Assembly (NCBI RefSeq): GCF_964275005.1
Contig: NC_092693.1
Span: forward strand, 27,271,173 to 27,335,172
DNA: 64,000 nt
Source: Diadema setosum
Lineage: Eukaryota > Echinodermata > Echinoidea > Diadematoida > Diadematidae
Direction of reading: 5' to 3'
Below the pieces are notes generated by a model that saw only the letters and a program-made list of their open reading frames with translations, was not told where the DNA came from and searched no databases. This document shows positions 47,126 to 64,000 of the stretch, piece by piece. Numbering within the stretch: position 1 is the first letter of the stretch; every line of letters starts with the position of its first letter. Both the position numbers and the translations under genes were made by a program.

Positions 47126-47558
47126 GGCTGCGTTCACATAGAAGTATACTATTCGAGTATTCGGGCTCGTTTTTCGAGGGCACGCGAATAGCTTGAATCG
47201 AACGATAGGATTTCCTCACACCGGTTCACATAGGAGGGCACTATTCGAAAGTACCGAATAGCTGCGAAAAGTATAGCAAAGTGGGAATCGAACTTGTTCG
47301 ATTTTCTTGCAGCGTATACCGTCTCTCGTTTATGAAATAATGACAATTTTGGTCTGGATTTGCCCTTTAGCAAAAATAAGCATGTAGACTGACATTCTGA
47401 TGCAGTTTAGAAATTGTTAATAAGATTTGCTAGGATGTAGGAGGAAGAAATCCTCACTGCATGGGATGGTGAGTTGACGGTGCGGGTGATGGTGTATTCG
47501 GGGCCCGAATAGCGAATACCGAATAGCGAATACCGAATACTTCTATGTGAACGCAGCC
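47126..47558. mobile_element. Harbinger-like MITE
   Basis: 433 bp flanked by TAA on both sides, with perfect inverted ends GGCTGCGTTCACATAGAAG. Subterminal CGAATAC/GTATTCG words are repeated. A 3-bp TAA target duplication and GG-starting TIR are the PIF/Harbinger signature. It ends about 330 bases upstream of the H3 start codon, so it may lie in or near the promoter. Confidence 0.85.
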
Positions 47559-47561
47559 TAA

Positions 47562-54068
<6,507 letters not shown>

Positions 54069-54298
54069 TGATGACAACGGGCCAATCCAGTCGCGATTTT
54101 GGAGGTTACAACTTGAAAAATTAATATAGATTATCGTGTAAAGACATAAACATTTGAATTTAGATCTAAGTTTAAAAAATATTATGCTGAGGCTTAACTG
54201 ACGTCTTTTCTTGTTTTTTTTCAATGTATTTGTGTTCTTGTGTGTTTGTGTTACGAGTATCGTTTTTCATGTAAAGTTCTGAAGGCTTTCCTTCGGCA

Positions 54299-54645
54299 AG
54301 GGTATTCAGGTTTTAACTTTTTGCGATATACTAGTAATTGGAAACCACTTCGTCTGTATGAATATTGAAGAGCGTGTAATACTAAGAGGAATCAAAAGTT
54401 TATTTGATGAAAATCGGTTTTGAAATGGCTGAGATCAGATATCCAAAAACAAAGAAAAAAGTGGTCCTAATAAAAGATGAGACCCACCTTTTATTAGAAT
54501 CTTTGTTTTTGGATATTTCGGCCATTCCAAAGCCGGATGAACTTTTAATTCCTCTTAGAATCGTATGCTCTTTAATATTCTTATAAGTGGTTTCTAATCA
54601 TCTCGCAAAAAAAAAAAAAAAAAAAGAGAAGAAGTTAAAACCTGA
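54299..54645. mobile_element. Hairpin MITE, copy 1 (downstream of H3)
   Basis: The arms pair over most of their length: GGTATTCAGGTTTTAAC, GAAACCACTT, ACTAAGAGGAAT and TATCCAAAAACAAAG on the left, their complements on the right. The centre holds AATAAA on both strands (plus strand 54,469-54,474), the first canonical poly(A) hexamer after the H3 stop. Copy 2 is at 61,020-61,325. Confidence 0.8.
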
Positions 54646-57600
54646 ATCCCCGTCTAAACCAAAGCTATACCATAAAATTTAAAATGCATATAACTTTGGA
54701 ACGGATTGTGTGATTTTCCTCAAACTTTCACGGACGTTATAGCATTGAGTGACGCCACTTTTTGACATCGCGCCTCGGGATCGCGACGTGCTAAGTGATT
54801 CAGCGTACTCGCAACTTTCAGCGTTTCATACACCGGTATAATTCAAACATTTTGAGTTACACAATGGAGTAGTGCGCATTTGATTTCCTTTTTATTTTCT
54901 TCATTTTGAGGCTTATTACTAAGATTCATCCTGTAGAAAAAGTGGACGTTTCAGACTTTTTTTTTTTTTTTTTTTGAGGGGGGGGGGATGAATTGCGAAG
55001 TCTTACTACTTGTGAGGCTGATCCAGTTTGCCACATATTTCAACTATTTTATTTTTATATTGCGATTTTGAACATGGGTTCAAAGGGAATAATTCGAGAA
55101 TGTGAGTCCATCTCTTGAACCTCCACTTGACGGCAACTGTGTTAATTAAAGCTTATTACTTGGCAATACAAAATTTATTCAATGAAAAAGGGTGTTTCCC
55201 CACGTGTTAATTGGCGCCGGGCCATTCTAGGCACCTGCATGGTCAACGGAAATTCATCCTTTGAACATACATTCTTACATCGGGCAAACTTAAATGCATA
55301 TGATAATGTCGCTTTGATAACAGTGAACTGTCTAACCAATAGTTATTGAGAGAAAAAAAGAAAGGTCATTTTCTGAAATGTGCACAGGAGATAATTACGA
55401 ATTTGCTTATAGTGGACATCAAATCCGAGCTTTCATGTGGAAAATCACTCTCTTCCCATAATCAAATCGCTGCAAATTTGAAGAAACATTAGCCAAGCTC
55501 GTGCAGGTGTAGGACCCTAGGAATTTGGTTTGAACTTGGAACACATACAGGTGTATTACACATCTATTTCAATGTAATAGCTCCTTTCCAGATGCGTTTT
55601 CGCTGACAGGTACAAGAATGCACGGTGCTTCGTATTCTAGCTACCAGAATGTTTTAAACTAATACATGTACCTTTAATCAGAGGAAGCATTCGTAAACTG
55701 TATGTAAATGTTGCATGTTTTTTTTTTTTTTCTCTCAGAGAGTCCATTCACTAATGACCACTTTTATTGCGTGAGCATAGCGCTTTCGTGCCAATCTAAT
55801 CAACAAGATGAAAAGCTCAAATGTGGAAATACAGTGAAGGGTTATCGCCACGCTTGGGTTTTAATATAATCTTTCCAAGGAGCTGGAGTTTCGAGTGGCT
55901 ATAACTATTCAAACAGCTGTCAGTTTCTTATGGATGCATATCCCACAGGTGCAGTTGTGCCTTTGATGTTAGATGTTTGAAGCCGCCATTTTCTGAACAA
56001 TCTGAAGATTCATTTTGAATGAAGTTCCATTTTTAGATGAGATGAAATTTCCTGTAATAATAAAACATGAAACAAAGGTCAGTCCCGTCCATGCAGTAAT
56101 GTCGACAAGAGTGAAATCAGAGATGTATGTTTAGAAAGTCTTTGAAACCGTAACCCGGCCCTTCTGGAGTGTCGATTTCATCACTTTTCCGCTTAATGTC
56201 GACAAATAAAACTGGAGTCAAGTATAATCTTCGAGTATAGCTCTTTATAAATCAATACTAGTATGTCGGATTAGTGCCCAGATAGACATGCCCAGTCGAG
56301 TAATTTTGATTTTGATTTCATCAATACTTGGGCAATTTTATTCGCGCATCTCATTGTCTTAACGATTATGTATGGTGAAAATTAATTGCCATCATAACAT
56401 CTTCCTTCGTGAGGGGCTGATCATAATGCAATAAAACATGAATCATTTGTATTCCTACCTATGAGGCAAATCCAGTTTAATTGGCACATACTTCAGATAT
56501 TTTTGAGTGGCGGCATCGAACATGGGTTCAAAAGAAACAAGACAGTTGTGACTTCTTGAAACTCCTTTATATACATATTTCGAGCTAAAAACCTCTCTTT
56601 GCCGATGACAGTTGACGATGAGTTCTCTTTCTAACCGTTACCTTGGTACATTGCATTCTATATAGAATCGCAACCCTACTGATCACAGAACTAGATGTGC
56701 TATGTATGTGAATTATTTCATCTCGAAGGCAGTGGGTTGGCGCTCTGACTCGTTGGCTATTCAGTATTTCGCTCTGTATGATGAACTTGATGAATAAGTA
56801 AGAACATCACGTCTATTTTAACTGTCATGGATTTTGCGTGTGGTGCTTTTGTTTCGTCATATGTCGTTTTGTGCATCGTCCACATCGGTTAGCTTGTTGA
56901 CGATAGCTACACGCCGACACGCGGTTTTGCTAAGTCAGATCGCGCTGTCAGTTACCAAAGGATAGGCTTGACCTAATTGCTTTATAAATCTGTATTGCCA
57001 TCTTGGATCTACAAACGACATATCAATGAAGAGAGTTTTGTTTTCGACGGAAAATAGATTCAAATACAAGTACAACAATATGAAATGGAGTTGAAACACA
57101 GAGATCTACAATTCTGGATTGCCGTTTCCTCTATTCGATTTGCCCTCTTCCTTATGTTAACGTAGATGGAAGCATTTACATCTGTGAAACTAAGCATACA
57201 CCTCATCTAGTGCTATCATACATCAAGCGCGCCACGAGATTTAGGCAAATTTTTCAATTGCCTGATTGTCCAGTAGTCACGATGTCAATAATGGAAGTAC
57301 AAAGGTGTTTAGTCGAATGAAGCAAATAATAGACTGAACATCTTGTGGGAAGCTTGCAACTGCGACTCTCGTTCAACAAAACCAACCCTTAGGGTATCAC
57401 AAAAGAGTACATTGTATTTAGAATCTATATTCATGGTACAATGCAATAGCAAATGGCGAGGATATTTTAATCTGGCTGTAATGTAGTGTTAATGTCTTCA
57501 TTATTGTTGTGATTTTATTTCAGTGATGTTGAATTTTTTGAATTTTTGTAATAAAGACTTGCCTTGACATTAAATCCAGTTTGCAGCAATCGCATTTCAA

Positions 57601-57711
57601 AAGTTCGTCAAGAGTTATCCATTTCCCCGATCAAAAAGGGGTAGGGTATGCCAAAAATGTTTGGCAGACGTGTGTGACATGTGAAGGCTGCCAGTCATTT
57701 TCAGATGGGGG
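54646..57711. other. H3 downstream region without gene
   Basis: A fragment at about 54,690-54,750 (AACTTTGGAACGGATTGTGT, TTTTCCTCAAACTTTCAC) matches pieces at 25,990 and 28,575. A T/G homopolymer lies at 54,957-54,987 and a T run near 55,719. No further gene or repeat was recognised. Plus-strand AATAAA hexamers lie near 56,064 and 57,550. Confidence 0.5.
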
Positions 57712-57937
<226 letters not shown>

Positions 57938-59390
57938 CGGTGTGACGAGATTTACATTGTCAATCTTAAACGACATTCAAGCAATCATTTGAAAACTCTA
58001 AATGAGAGTAAAATGCACGTTTAGAATCGATACAGTTTTTACAGTAATTGTACAATAAAGTATCAAACTTTTCCCTTGAGCTAAATCTCGGGCCACAAAT
58101 CAGCTAAAACAACACTTACAGTTGGCTATGCTGTAAAAAAAGTGATTCATTCCAGGCAGGTAACCCCATCCCCCCCCCCCCCCCCCCCTCGGTGCACGCA
58201 CACATGCATACACAAACACACACACGACACAACAGAAAAGCTCTAATTTTAAGCTAAATGCACTTTGCATGAGAATTTTCCTTTTTTTTCTTAGCAAGTC
58301 TTGAGTTTTATTCTGAAACATGTACAATTACGCCATCAAACTCCATTGTGTGGGCAAGCAATCCAGGTAAATGTACAAGAAATGGATTCGTTATCAGCAC
58401 ATAAATTGCATCAACCTGTCTGAGGTATGGAATATAAAAAACAATAATTTCAAATGTACAGGTTCAAAATAAGTTTCATGACAAACAGATAAACCTAGAA
58501 TAAACAAAACCCCCGACTTCACATGGACACATGATCGGGAACACAGGAAACCTTAAATAGGGTACAAGGGCTATGGAAAGTTTACAATACAATGTACTTC
58601 AATCTTTGACTACTTTTACTTGCAACTTGATCCCTGGTATATTCAAAGTAACAGAGAGCTTCGACTTGCTTAAAAATGCTCCACTAGGGCAATATATAAC
58701 TTATGTTAGATTAATATGAATGAAACTTGGATCATCTTTTGGCATCTGAAATCAGAATACATAAATAATCTGTATGTTCTGTCTGAATTCATTACAGTAA
58801 CAATGACGAGGTTAAAACATTTTACTCTCACAAAGTGTCAGTTGACACATGAACACAAGAGGATGCCTCTCTTAAGACATTAACACAGAGAAAAAGAAAG
58901 TCTACATCTTACATCTGTCAGCTTTATTTTCATGATGAGAAAGATGCGACAACCACTAGCCATAGAAATGGGCAAAGGTGTAATACAGAATGGTGAGTTG
59001 TACTGTATGATGCAATCACTGGTCAGCACATGATTTTCCTCCCCATTGACAAGGGAAAAAATGGAATGGAAACAAACAAGAGAATTGTCTCCTCTGCATC
59101 TGTCTTCATTTCAATTTACCAAGTCTTGACTTGGCTTACCTGTAAGTTTAACTTTATTTTTTCCATTTGGGCTAAAAAGTTTGATCTCATGTACCACCTT
59201 GACACTTGGCTTCTATTCTTTCAGCCCCAGCGGCCATTAAATCTGCATAACGCATTTTCACCATTATTCCAGTATCTTGACTGGTTACATTTTTTGAAGT
59301 TAGAGCAAAAAACCTTGAAATTTTCCATAACCTTAAATACATGCTTAGCTTTAAAAATCTTTTAAGATACAATGTAGTCTTATCAGTATT
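57938..59390. other. Intergenic segment without gene
   Basis: A C run at 58,170-58,188 and a short CA-rich patch at 58,195-58,225 are present. Otherwise no repeat or coding exon was identified. Confidence 0.5.
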
Positions 59391-59830
59391 CATCATGGTG
59401 ATCGATTACTTGGTCTACTCCCACTTCGTCCATTAGCTGTTTGGTCTCATGGTCTACATGGTCTAATCCTGTTTCGGCTACTACCAGTTCGTCTAATGAA
59501 CATTTAGTCCAATTGCCACTTAGCCTCATTACCAGATCATCTACTTCCACATGGGCTATGCCCATTTGGTCCAACACCCACAATTTACTGGGCTCAGTGG
59601 GAAAAAAAATCCAAGGACACAAAATTAGAATTAGACCACCTGGTAATTAGACGAAACGATAATTAGCAAAGCTGGGCATTAGACCAAGTAAGGATTGGAC
59701 CAAACACGCATTTGATGAAATTGATAATAGACCAAATGAATTAAGCCGCAGTAGTGTTAGACGAACTAGAAAGTAGATCATCTGATATTAGACCAAGTGG
59801 CAATAAATCAGTACCAGGTACCAGAGTAGA
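59391..59830. repeat. Motif-palindrome: TTGGTCTA words facing TAGACCAA words
   Basis: The left half repeats TTGGTCTA, TTCGTCTA or TTGGTCC at roughly 10-20-base spacing with CTAATG between. The right half repeats their complements (TTAGACCA, TAGACGAA, GGACCAAA). The halves meet near 59,610. It resembles a foldback element made of one short motif. No ORF. Confidence 0.7.
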
Positions 59831-59859
59831 TCAAATTCCAGCAAAACAATCTTCTATTA

Positions 59860-60756
59860 CAGTGCACTCTTGTGTTATAACGAAATTCTGGTTACAAACA
59901 TGGACCTACTAAACATGGACTATGAACAGAGGTGTTTCTTTGATCCCATCATCACCACCGCCACCTGATTATGTGCATCTTAATTGGTGCATTCAGGTGT
60001 CTGGACAATGATTGTGTGATCATGTATGTGTATCATCACTAACAAATGAATCGTTTCCCTCATTTCAGTCTTGTTTCGCTGATTTGCCTTTTTCAGACGG
60101 AAATGTCTTTGAATAAATACAGATGATGAGGAGCAGCAAAATCTGAGAACATGACAAATTTGTGTTAAAAGATGGGTAATTGTTGATTCGCACATTTTCA
60201 CAGACGCATAAGACCTTGCCTAATGTCAAGATAGACCTGTTCTCTACCATTACCATCCCTTTTTGCTCTGGAATAATGCGGAGAAGTAAAATATTGAGAT
60301 CACAAATGACAATCATTCTGCCAAAATGTTAGCTTTCTTTTAAAAACTGCCTGATTCTCCCAAGCGAAATTGTTTAAGGCATGATTTCCTAACATACACC
60401 ACAACTGCACATTGACTTTCCTTGATTTTTGTGATTTATTTTCTTTTGCACATATAGCTTTAGATTTCTCGAATCTCAGTCTTGTTCTTCTCCCGGCTTG
60501 CTGGTGGTGACGATCATGGGATCAAAGCAGTGAAGCATGTTAAAAATGTCTTTGTGGCGCTTTTGAGATGTACAGGTGCATGAATTAATTAACGACACAA
60601 TGAATGTCCTTGTATATTAGGTCCATGTTACAGCAAAGTAAAAATTCAGGCCGCAACATTTATTTTCATTGTTAATTTATTCGGTTATAACGAAATTTAG
60701 ATAAAACGAAAGAGAACTGCCCGTCCCGAGGACTTTATCATAACGGGAGTCCACTG
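59860..60756. mobile_element. pogo/Tigger-like element, ~900 bp
   Basis: TA on both sides. Ends are CAGTGCACTCTTGTGTTATA and the inverse of CAGTGGACTCCCGTTATG. GTTATAACGAAAT words lie inside both ends. The interior includes the ~160-bp repeat shared with 46,400-46,565. No transposase (no DDD/CENP-B-like frame) was recognised, so it is non-autonomous. Confidence 0.75.
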
Positions 60757-61019
60757 TATCACACATTAGAAATTTGACACATGCTGTTGTCCTTCACCAG
60801 ATTTATTCAGAAGTAATGGCATTACATAGTCCTGCTATGATTTTGAAATGTAATATGTTAGACTGAATTTTGTTAAATACCATCTTCATCTTATTCTAAA
60901 ACCTTGATTTAAGAGTTTCACAAATTTCAAAGTTTGACTATCTGAAGTTCTGCCAATCATTAAAACCTGTGAATTGGCAAAATGATAAAAGGGATGACAT
61001 AGTATTAGCTGACTTTTTG

Positions 61020-61325
61020 CAAGGTACTTTGTAACTACTCTATGAAATGTTAAAGAACATACAATTCTTAGAGGAAAAGTTTATTTGATGAAAATAGGTT
61101 TAGAAATGCTTAGATATCCAAAAACAAAGTAAAACAAAGCGATCCTCATAATAGGTGGGCCCCACCTTTTATTAGAATTGCTTTGTTTTGGATATCTCGG
61201 CCATTTCAAAATCAATTTTCAACAAATAAATTCCTCTAAGAATTATATGCTCTTTCATATTTCATAAGAGGTTTCTCATTATCTAAAAAAGAAAGAAAAA
61301 AAGTCAGAAACCTGCAGCCCCATTC
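61020..61325. mobile_element. Hairpin MITE, copy 2 (downstream of UBA2)
   Basis: It aligns with 54,299-54,645 over both arms (ATTCTTAGAGGAAAAGTTTA, GATATCCAAAAACAAAG, CCTCTAAGAATTATATGCTC) with a similar centre (CCCACCTTTTATTAGAAT). On the minus strand the centre supplies AATAAA (61,173-61,168), the first canonical poly(A) hexamer after the UBA2 stop. Confidence 0.8.
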
Positions 61326-62309
61326 CAACCAATACTATGAATAAAAGTTGATTGTACTCCATCACATGATTCCTGAATTATCTTATGTTTTCAAAGTGTG
61401 CATCCTTGGCCTTTTCGGGGGTCAAACAATAGTCCAAACAAACACAGACACACTGAAATAAGAACAGGGCATGAAAAAGCAGAAAACGATAACCAGGCAA
61501 GGTCTTGTTGTTAGTATGATTCTTACCATACCCAGAAAGTATTTATCAGACATAATGCTCATATCAATCGTACAAAATTTACATTCTTTAGCAATTTACA
61601 GCATAAGTACTACAAATCTAACAACAAAACACAATAAGTTAACATGCATGAAAACATTCTTTCCACAAGATTACACACATTTAACATAAGACTTACATGG
61701 TTCAATTTAGCACTACATAAAAAGAAGTTCAGAGGTACGTAAGGCATACGTCAATAAACTTGCCAACATAACACTTAAAACTAACGTCAGAGATGTAAGT
61801 ACCTTGCTCAAGCTACTTCCACTTGCTAAAATTGTCATCTTTCTTTTAACCCTATATAGGTTAGTCACGGAAAAAAGTCATGAAATTTCAGGAAAAAAAA
61901 GTGTATTAAAATCATTGCGAAAAATGTTGAGAGAGCTCATTTTGCCTCCCCCCCCCCCCACATGTGATTAAATCTTAACCAAGAATTTGTTCATCTAGTC
62001 CACATAAAGGACACTTTGTTGAAGTATTATGATGAACTGTCATATTCAATGTGATGCCATCAATTTTTGCCAATGATAATGCACTCAATCTGACTGATGT
62101 AAACATCTTTTCTTCACGTCTGCCACTGTAAAATGGCAATAACCAGATACACCATGTTGTTGCACTGGTGAGAAGGAAATTCCTATTGAATAAAGACAGA
62201 TCAACACAGTTTTGATATCTATGAGAAAATATGGTTTGGTTCTGCAAGAGGTGGGAAAAAAGCATTCATGCATTCCATCAAGAGACCTACAGCTGATTTC
62301 CAGTCTATC
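61326..62309 (-). other. Probable 3' UTR / downstream region of UBA2
   Basis: Minus-strand sequence after the UBA2 stop. No AATAAA or ATTAAA is seen on that strand in this interval. A C run lies at 61,950-61,960. Frames of 60-96 codons here overlap without family resemblance. Confidence 0.45.
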
Positions 62310-62650
62310 TTAGTCATCAAGAACAACCACCTCCTCAATCCTGTCCTCTTCCACTCCTTCCATTACTTCCAAAATGTCATCATCATCTTCACAATCAGCT
62401 GCATCATTGTTGGACTGGGAAGAGATGACTCTTGCCTTTTTGCTGCTTGGAGCGCCCTCTACTGTTGTCGAAACCTCATCCACATCTGATGGGAGCTTTC
62501 GCTTCAGAGACACTGACGTGGCATCTCCATCGCCCTCATCCATGGTTGTCTCTATCTTCCCGTTGCCAGCAGCAACCTCTGCTTCTCTCACAGCATCATC
62601 ATCATCTTCATCCTCCATAATGATCAAGTCATCATCATCATCCACAGCAT
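62310..62650 (-). CDS. UBA2: SUMO-activating enzyme subunit 2, C-terminal exon (partial gene)
   Basis: The last coding exon begins after acceptor TATCCAG and encodes about 113 residues to a TAA stop at 62,310-62,312. It reads AVDDDDDLIIMEDEDDDD, an acidic linker, then SLKRKLPSDVDE, SSKKARV, another acidic stretch (CEDDDDILEVMEG) and EEVVVLDD. UBA2 proteins end in the same order: DDVLIVDSDEED, then RKRKL, then KRSR, then a terminal VIALD. There the basic patches act as nuclear localisation signal and SUMO site. UBA2 with SAE1 activates SUMO in the nucleus. Upstream exons are not recognisable in 62,651-64,000 and must lie beyond the window. The tail is low-complexity, so another acidic nuclear protein remains possible. 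Confidence 0.6.
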
Positions 62651-63018
62651 CTGGATAGATAAAATTTTAGTTACTCTGGGAAAATCAGGTTTTCCAATAA
62701 AAGCAATTAAACAATAGTTACAGAAAAAAGAATAGTACCCAAACAGAGAAATATTTCAACAAAATTTCCACACTTATCTGATATTGGAGTACTGCAATTG
62801 CGATCATCTCCAAGAATGAAACAGGTATGGTACAAGTACCCAACAGAAAAGCACAAACAAGACAATTCTGTCATGGTCCAATGACCAAAACTGTTGACTG
62901 GTACTCACTTATGTAGCTATATGTTGGACAATTTGCTGACTTTCACATTCTTTTGTTTCATTTCATCTAAATTTTCCTTTGTCTTTTGCTTCTGTATCAC
63001 TTTCATTATTGGTGGTAC
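62651..63018. other. Intron of the UBA2-like gene
   Basis: Minus-strand intron preceding the last exon. It has a pyrimidine-containing acceptor at 62,651. No further exon was recognised up to the window edge. Confidence 0.5.
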
Positions 63019-64000
63019 AGTGAAACCCCGTTATAACGAGGTCCGTGGGACCGGCGATATTACCTCGTTATAACCGGTACCTCGTTATAACTGTACGCAT
63101 AAAAAACAAAGAAAAACGTAAGCACGACTTCATATACCCATCAATCAAACTTAAGAACATCCTTTGCGTTGTTATTACGCAATTATGGATCATTATTATT
63201 GAGAGAATAAAGGGAAATTGTTTGTGATTTGATACAATAAAAAAAAAAGACGGGAAAAAGTAGGGGTTGAAATGCGTTAATCTATTTTTCATCCGAAAAT
63301 CTCTTCGCATAATAGTTGCACATTATGTTCTTGAAAAGAAAGCCTACTCGGCAGGATCATATTCGTGATTCTTCCTACACCTATCTCTTCCTCTTGTTTT
63401 GAACCAATCTGAAAGAATTATATTTTTTCGTTTGTGAAATACAGTGTAAAATGATAATGAACAAAATCAGATTGTATAAAATGCGTTTGTTAAGTTTTTC
63501 TAAACACCAGCGCAAATAGAGTAACATACATGTGTTGTTTACTGTAACTTGCGAGGTATTTTACGCTGTTGGTTCCCAGCGGGAATGCGATGATTTCATG
63601 AATCATTTCGGCTGTAACCCTATACAATGTATGATCGTTGCGCCCCAAAGAGATTAAAAAATGCGTTCTTTATTTTCTTACGAAAATCTTTTCGCGTTTT
63701 GTACATCCGTTCTTGAAAAAAAAAAAATGCGACAGGGTTCAATTTGGAAGGTTGTGATCCTTTTTACGCAAATCTGTACCTCATAGACCATTTTGACCGA
63801 CAGAAAAATCTTCACTGTGAAATCCAGTATTAAATGATAATGAACAAACTCAGATCTATTCAAACTGTTAAATGCATTTGTTTCTTTTTCTGAACAACGA
63901 CTCAATTCAGTAGATTAACATGCGTTAGTCAACTATTTTTACGCTACTTTCACCCGGCGGGGTCGCGATGATTTCATTAATTATACCGGCTTTAATCATG
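63019..64000. mobile_element. pogo-like end plus ~190-bp units like those in element A
   Basis: CAGTGAAACCCCGTTATAAC preceded by TA at 63,019, with several more CTCGTTATAAC words to 63,092. From about 63,230 the sequence matches the array units of element A (ATGCGTTCTTTATTTTC, AGCGGGAATGCGATGATTTC, GTAAAATGATAATGAACAAA). No right end is seen before the window stops, so it may be a larger element cut by the window. Confidence 0.6.

Noticed and set aside
62374-62658. 94-codon Ser-rich plus-strand frame
   Set aside because: Antisense shadow of the acidic UBA2 exon.

Overview
The window looks like nuclear DNA of a marine invertebrate deuterostome, possibly an echinoderm. The genes are split by GT-AG introns, a histone H3 has animal-type residues, a mitochondrial glycine-cleavage gene has a targeting peptide, and almost all remaining sequence is dispersed and tandem repeats. 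The species cannot be fixed from the sequence. Only about 1.3 kb of 64 kb is convincingly protein-coding.

Three genes are supported. (1) GCSH, the lipoyl-carrier H protein of the mitochondrial glycine cleavage system, lies on the minus strand. It is complete in five coding exons (41,992 down to 8,146) that join without a break into a 170-residue precursor. Its first intron is 24.5 kb. (2) A complete two-exon histone H3 variant of 136 codons lies on the plus strand (47,890-48,022 and 53,791-54,068). It has A31, F41, I71, E81 and S87-A-V-L90, and no histone 3' stem-loop was seen after the stop. GCSH and H3 are divergent, 5.9 kb apart. (3) The last coding exon of a minus-strand gene (62,650-62,310) has an acidic tail with KRKL and KKAR basic patches and matches the C-terminus of the SUMO-activating enzyme subunit UBA2. 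It converges on H3.

Layout: 1-4.7 kb, tandem repeats and a GGACG-tract element. 4.7-8.1 kb, GCSH downstream region with two MITEs. 8.1-17.3 kb, GCSH exons 5 to 2, with introns holding foldback and TIR elements and a tandem-repeat element that carries seven RFX X-box-like palindromes. 17.3-41.9 kb, GCSH intron 1, packed with two LINE fragments, two copies of a GGACG-tract element, hairpins, TIR elements, and two CAGGGCTGC-ended hAT-like elements, each inserted into a different minisatellite. 42-47.9 kb, the intergenic region, with a 3.3-kb foldback element and a Harbinger-like MITE near the H3 start. 48.0-53.8 kb, the H3 intron, 91% of which is one TTAA-flanked Kolobok-like element with a higher-order satellite inside. 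54-62.3 kb, the convergent intergenic region, with a long (TG)n tract, a pogo/Tigger-like element and two copies of a hairpin MITE. 62.3-64 kb, the UBA2 exon and a further repeat.

The genes do not form a pathway or operon. They are ordinary host genes in repeat-rich DNA. The most interesting signals are the unusual H3, its transposon-filled intron, several repeat families that share one architecture (internal phrase, GGAC-rich tract, terminal hairpin, A tail), the X-box-bearing repeat, and a perfect 135-bp palindrome. No retrovirus-like or Polinton-like element was recognised.
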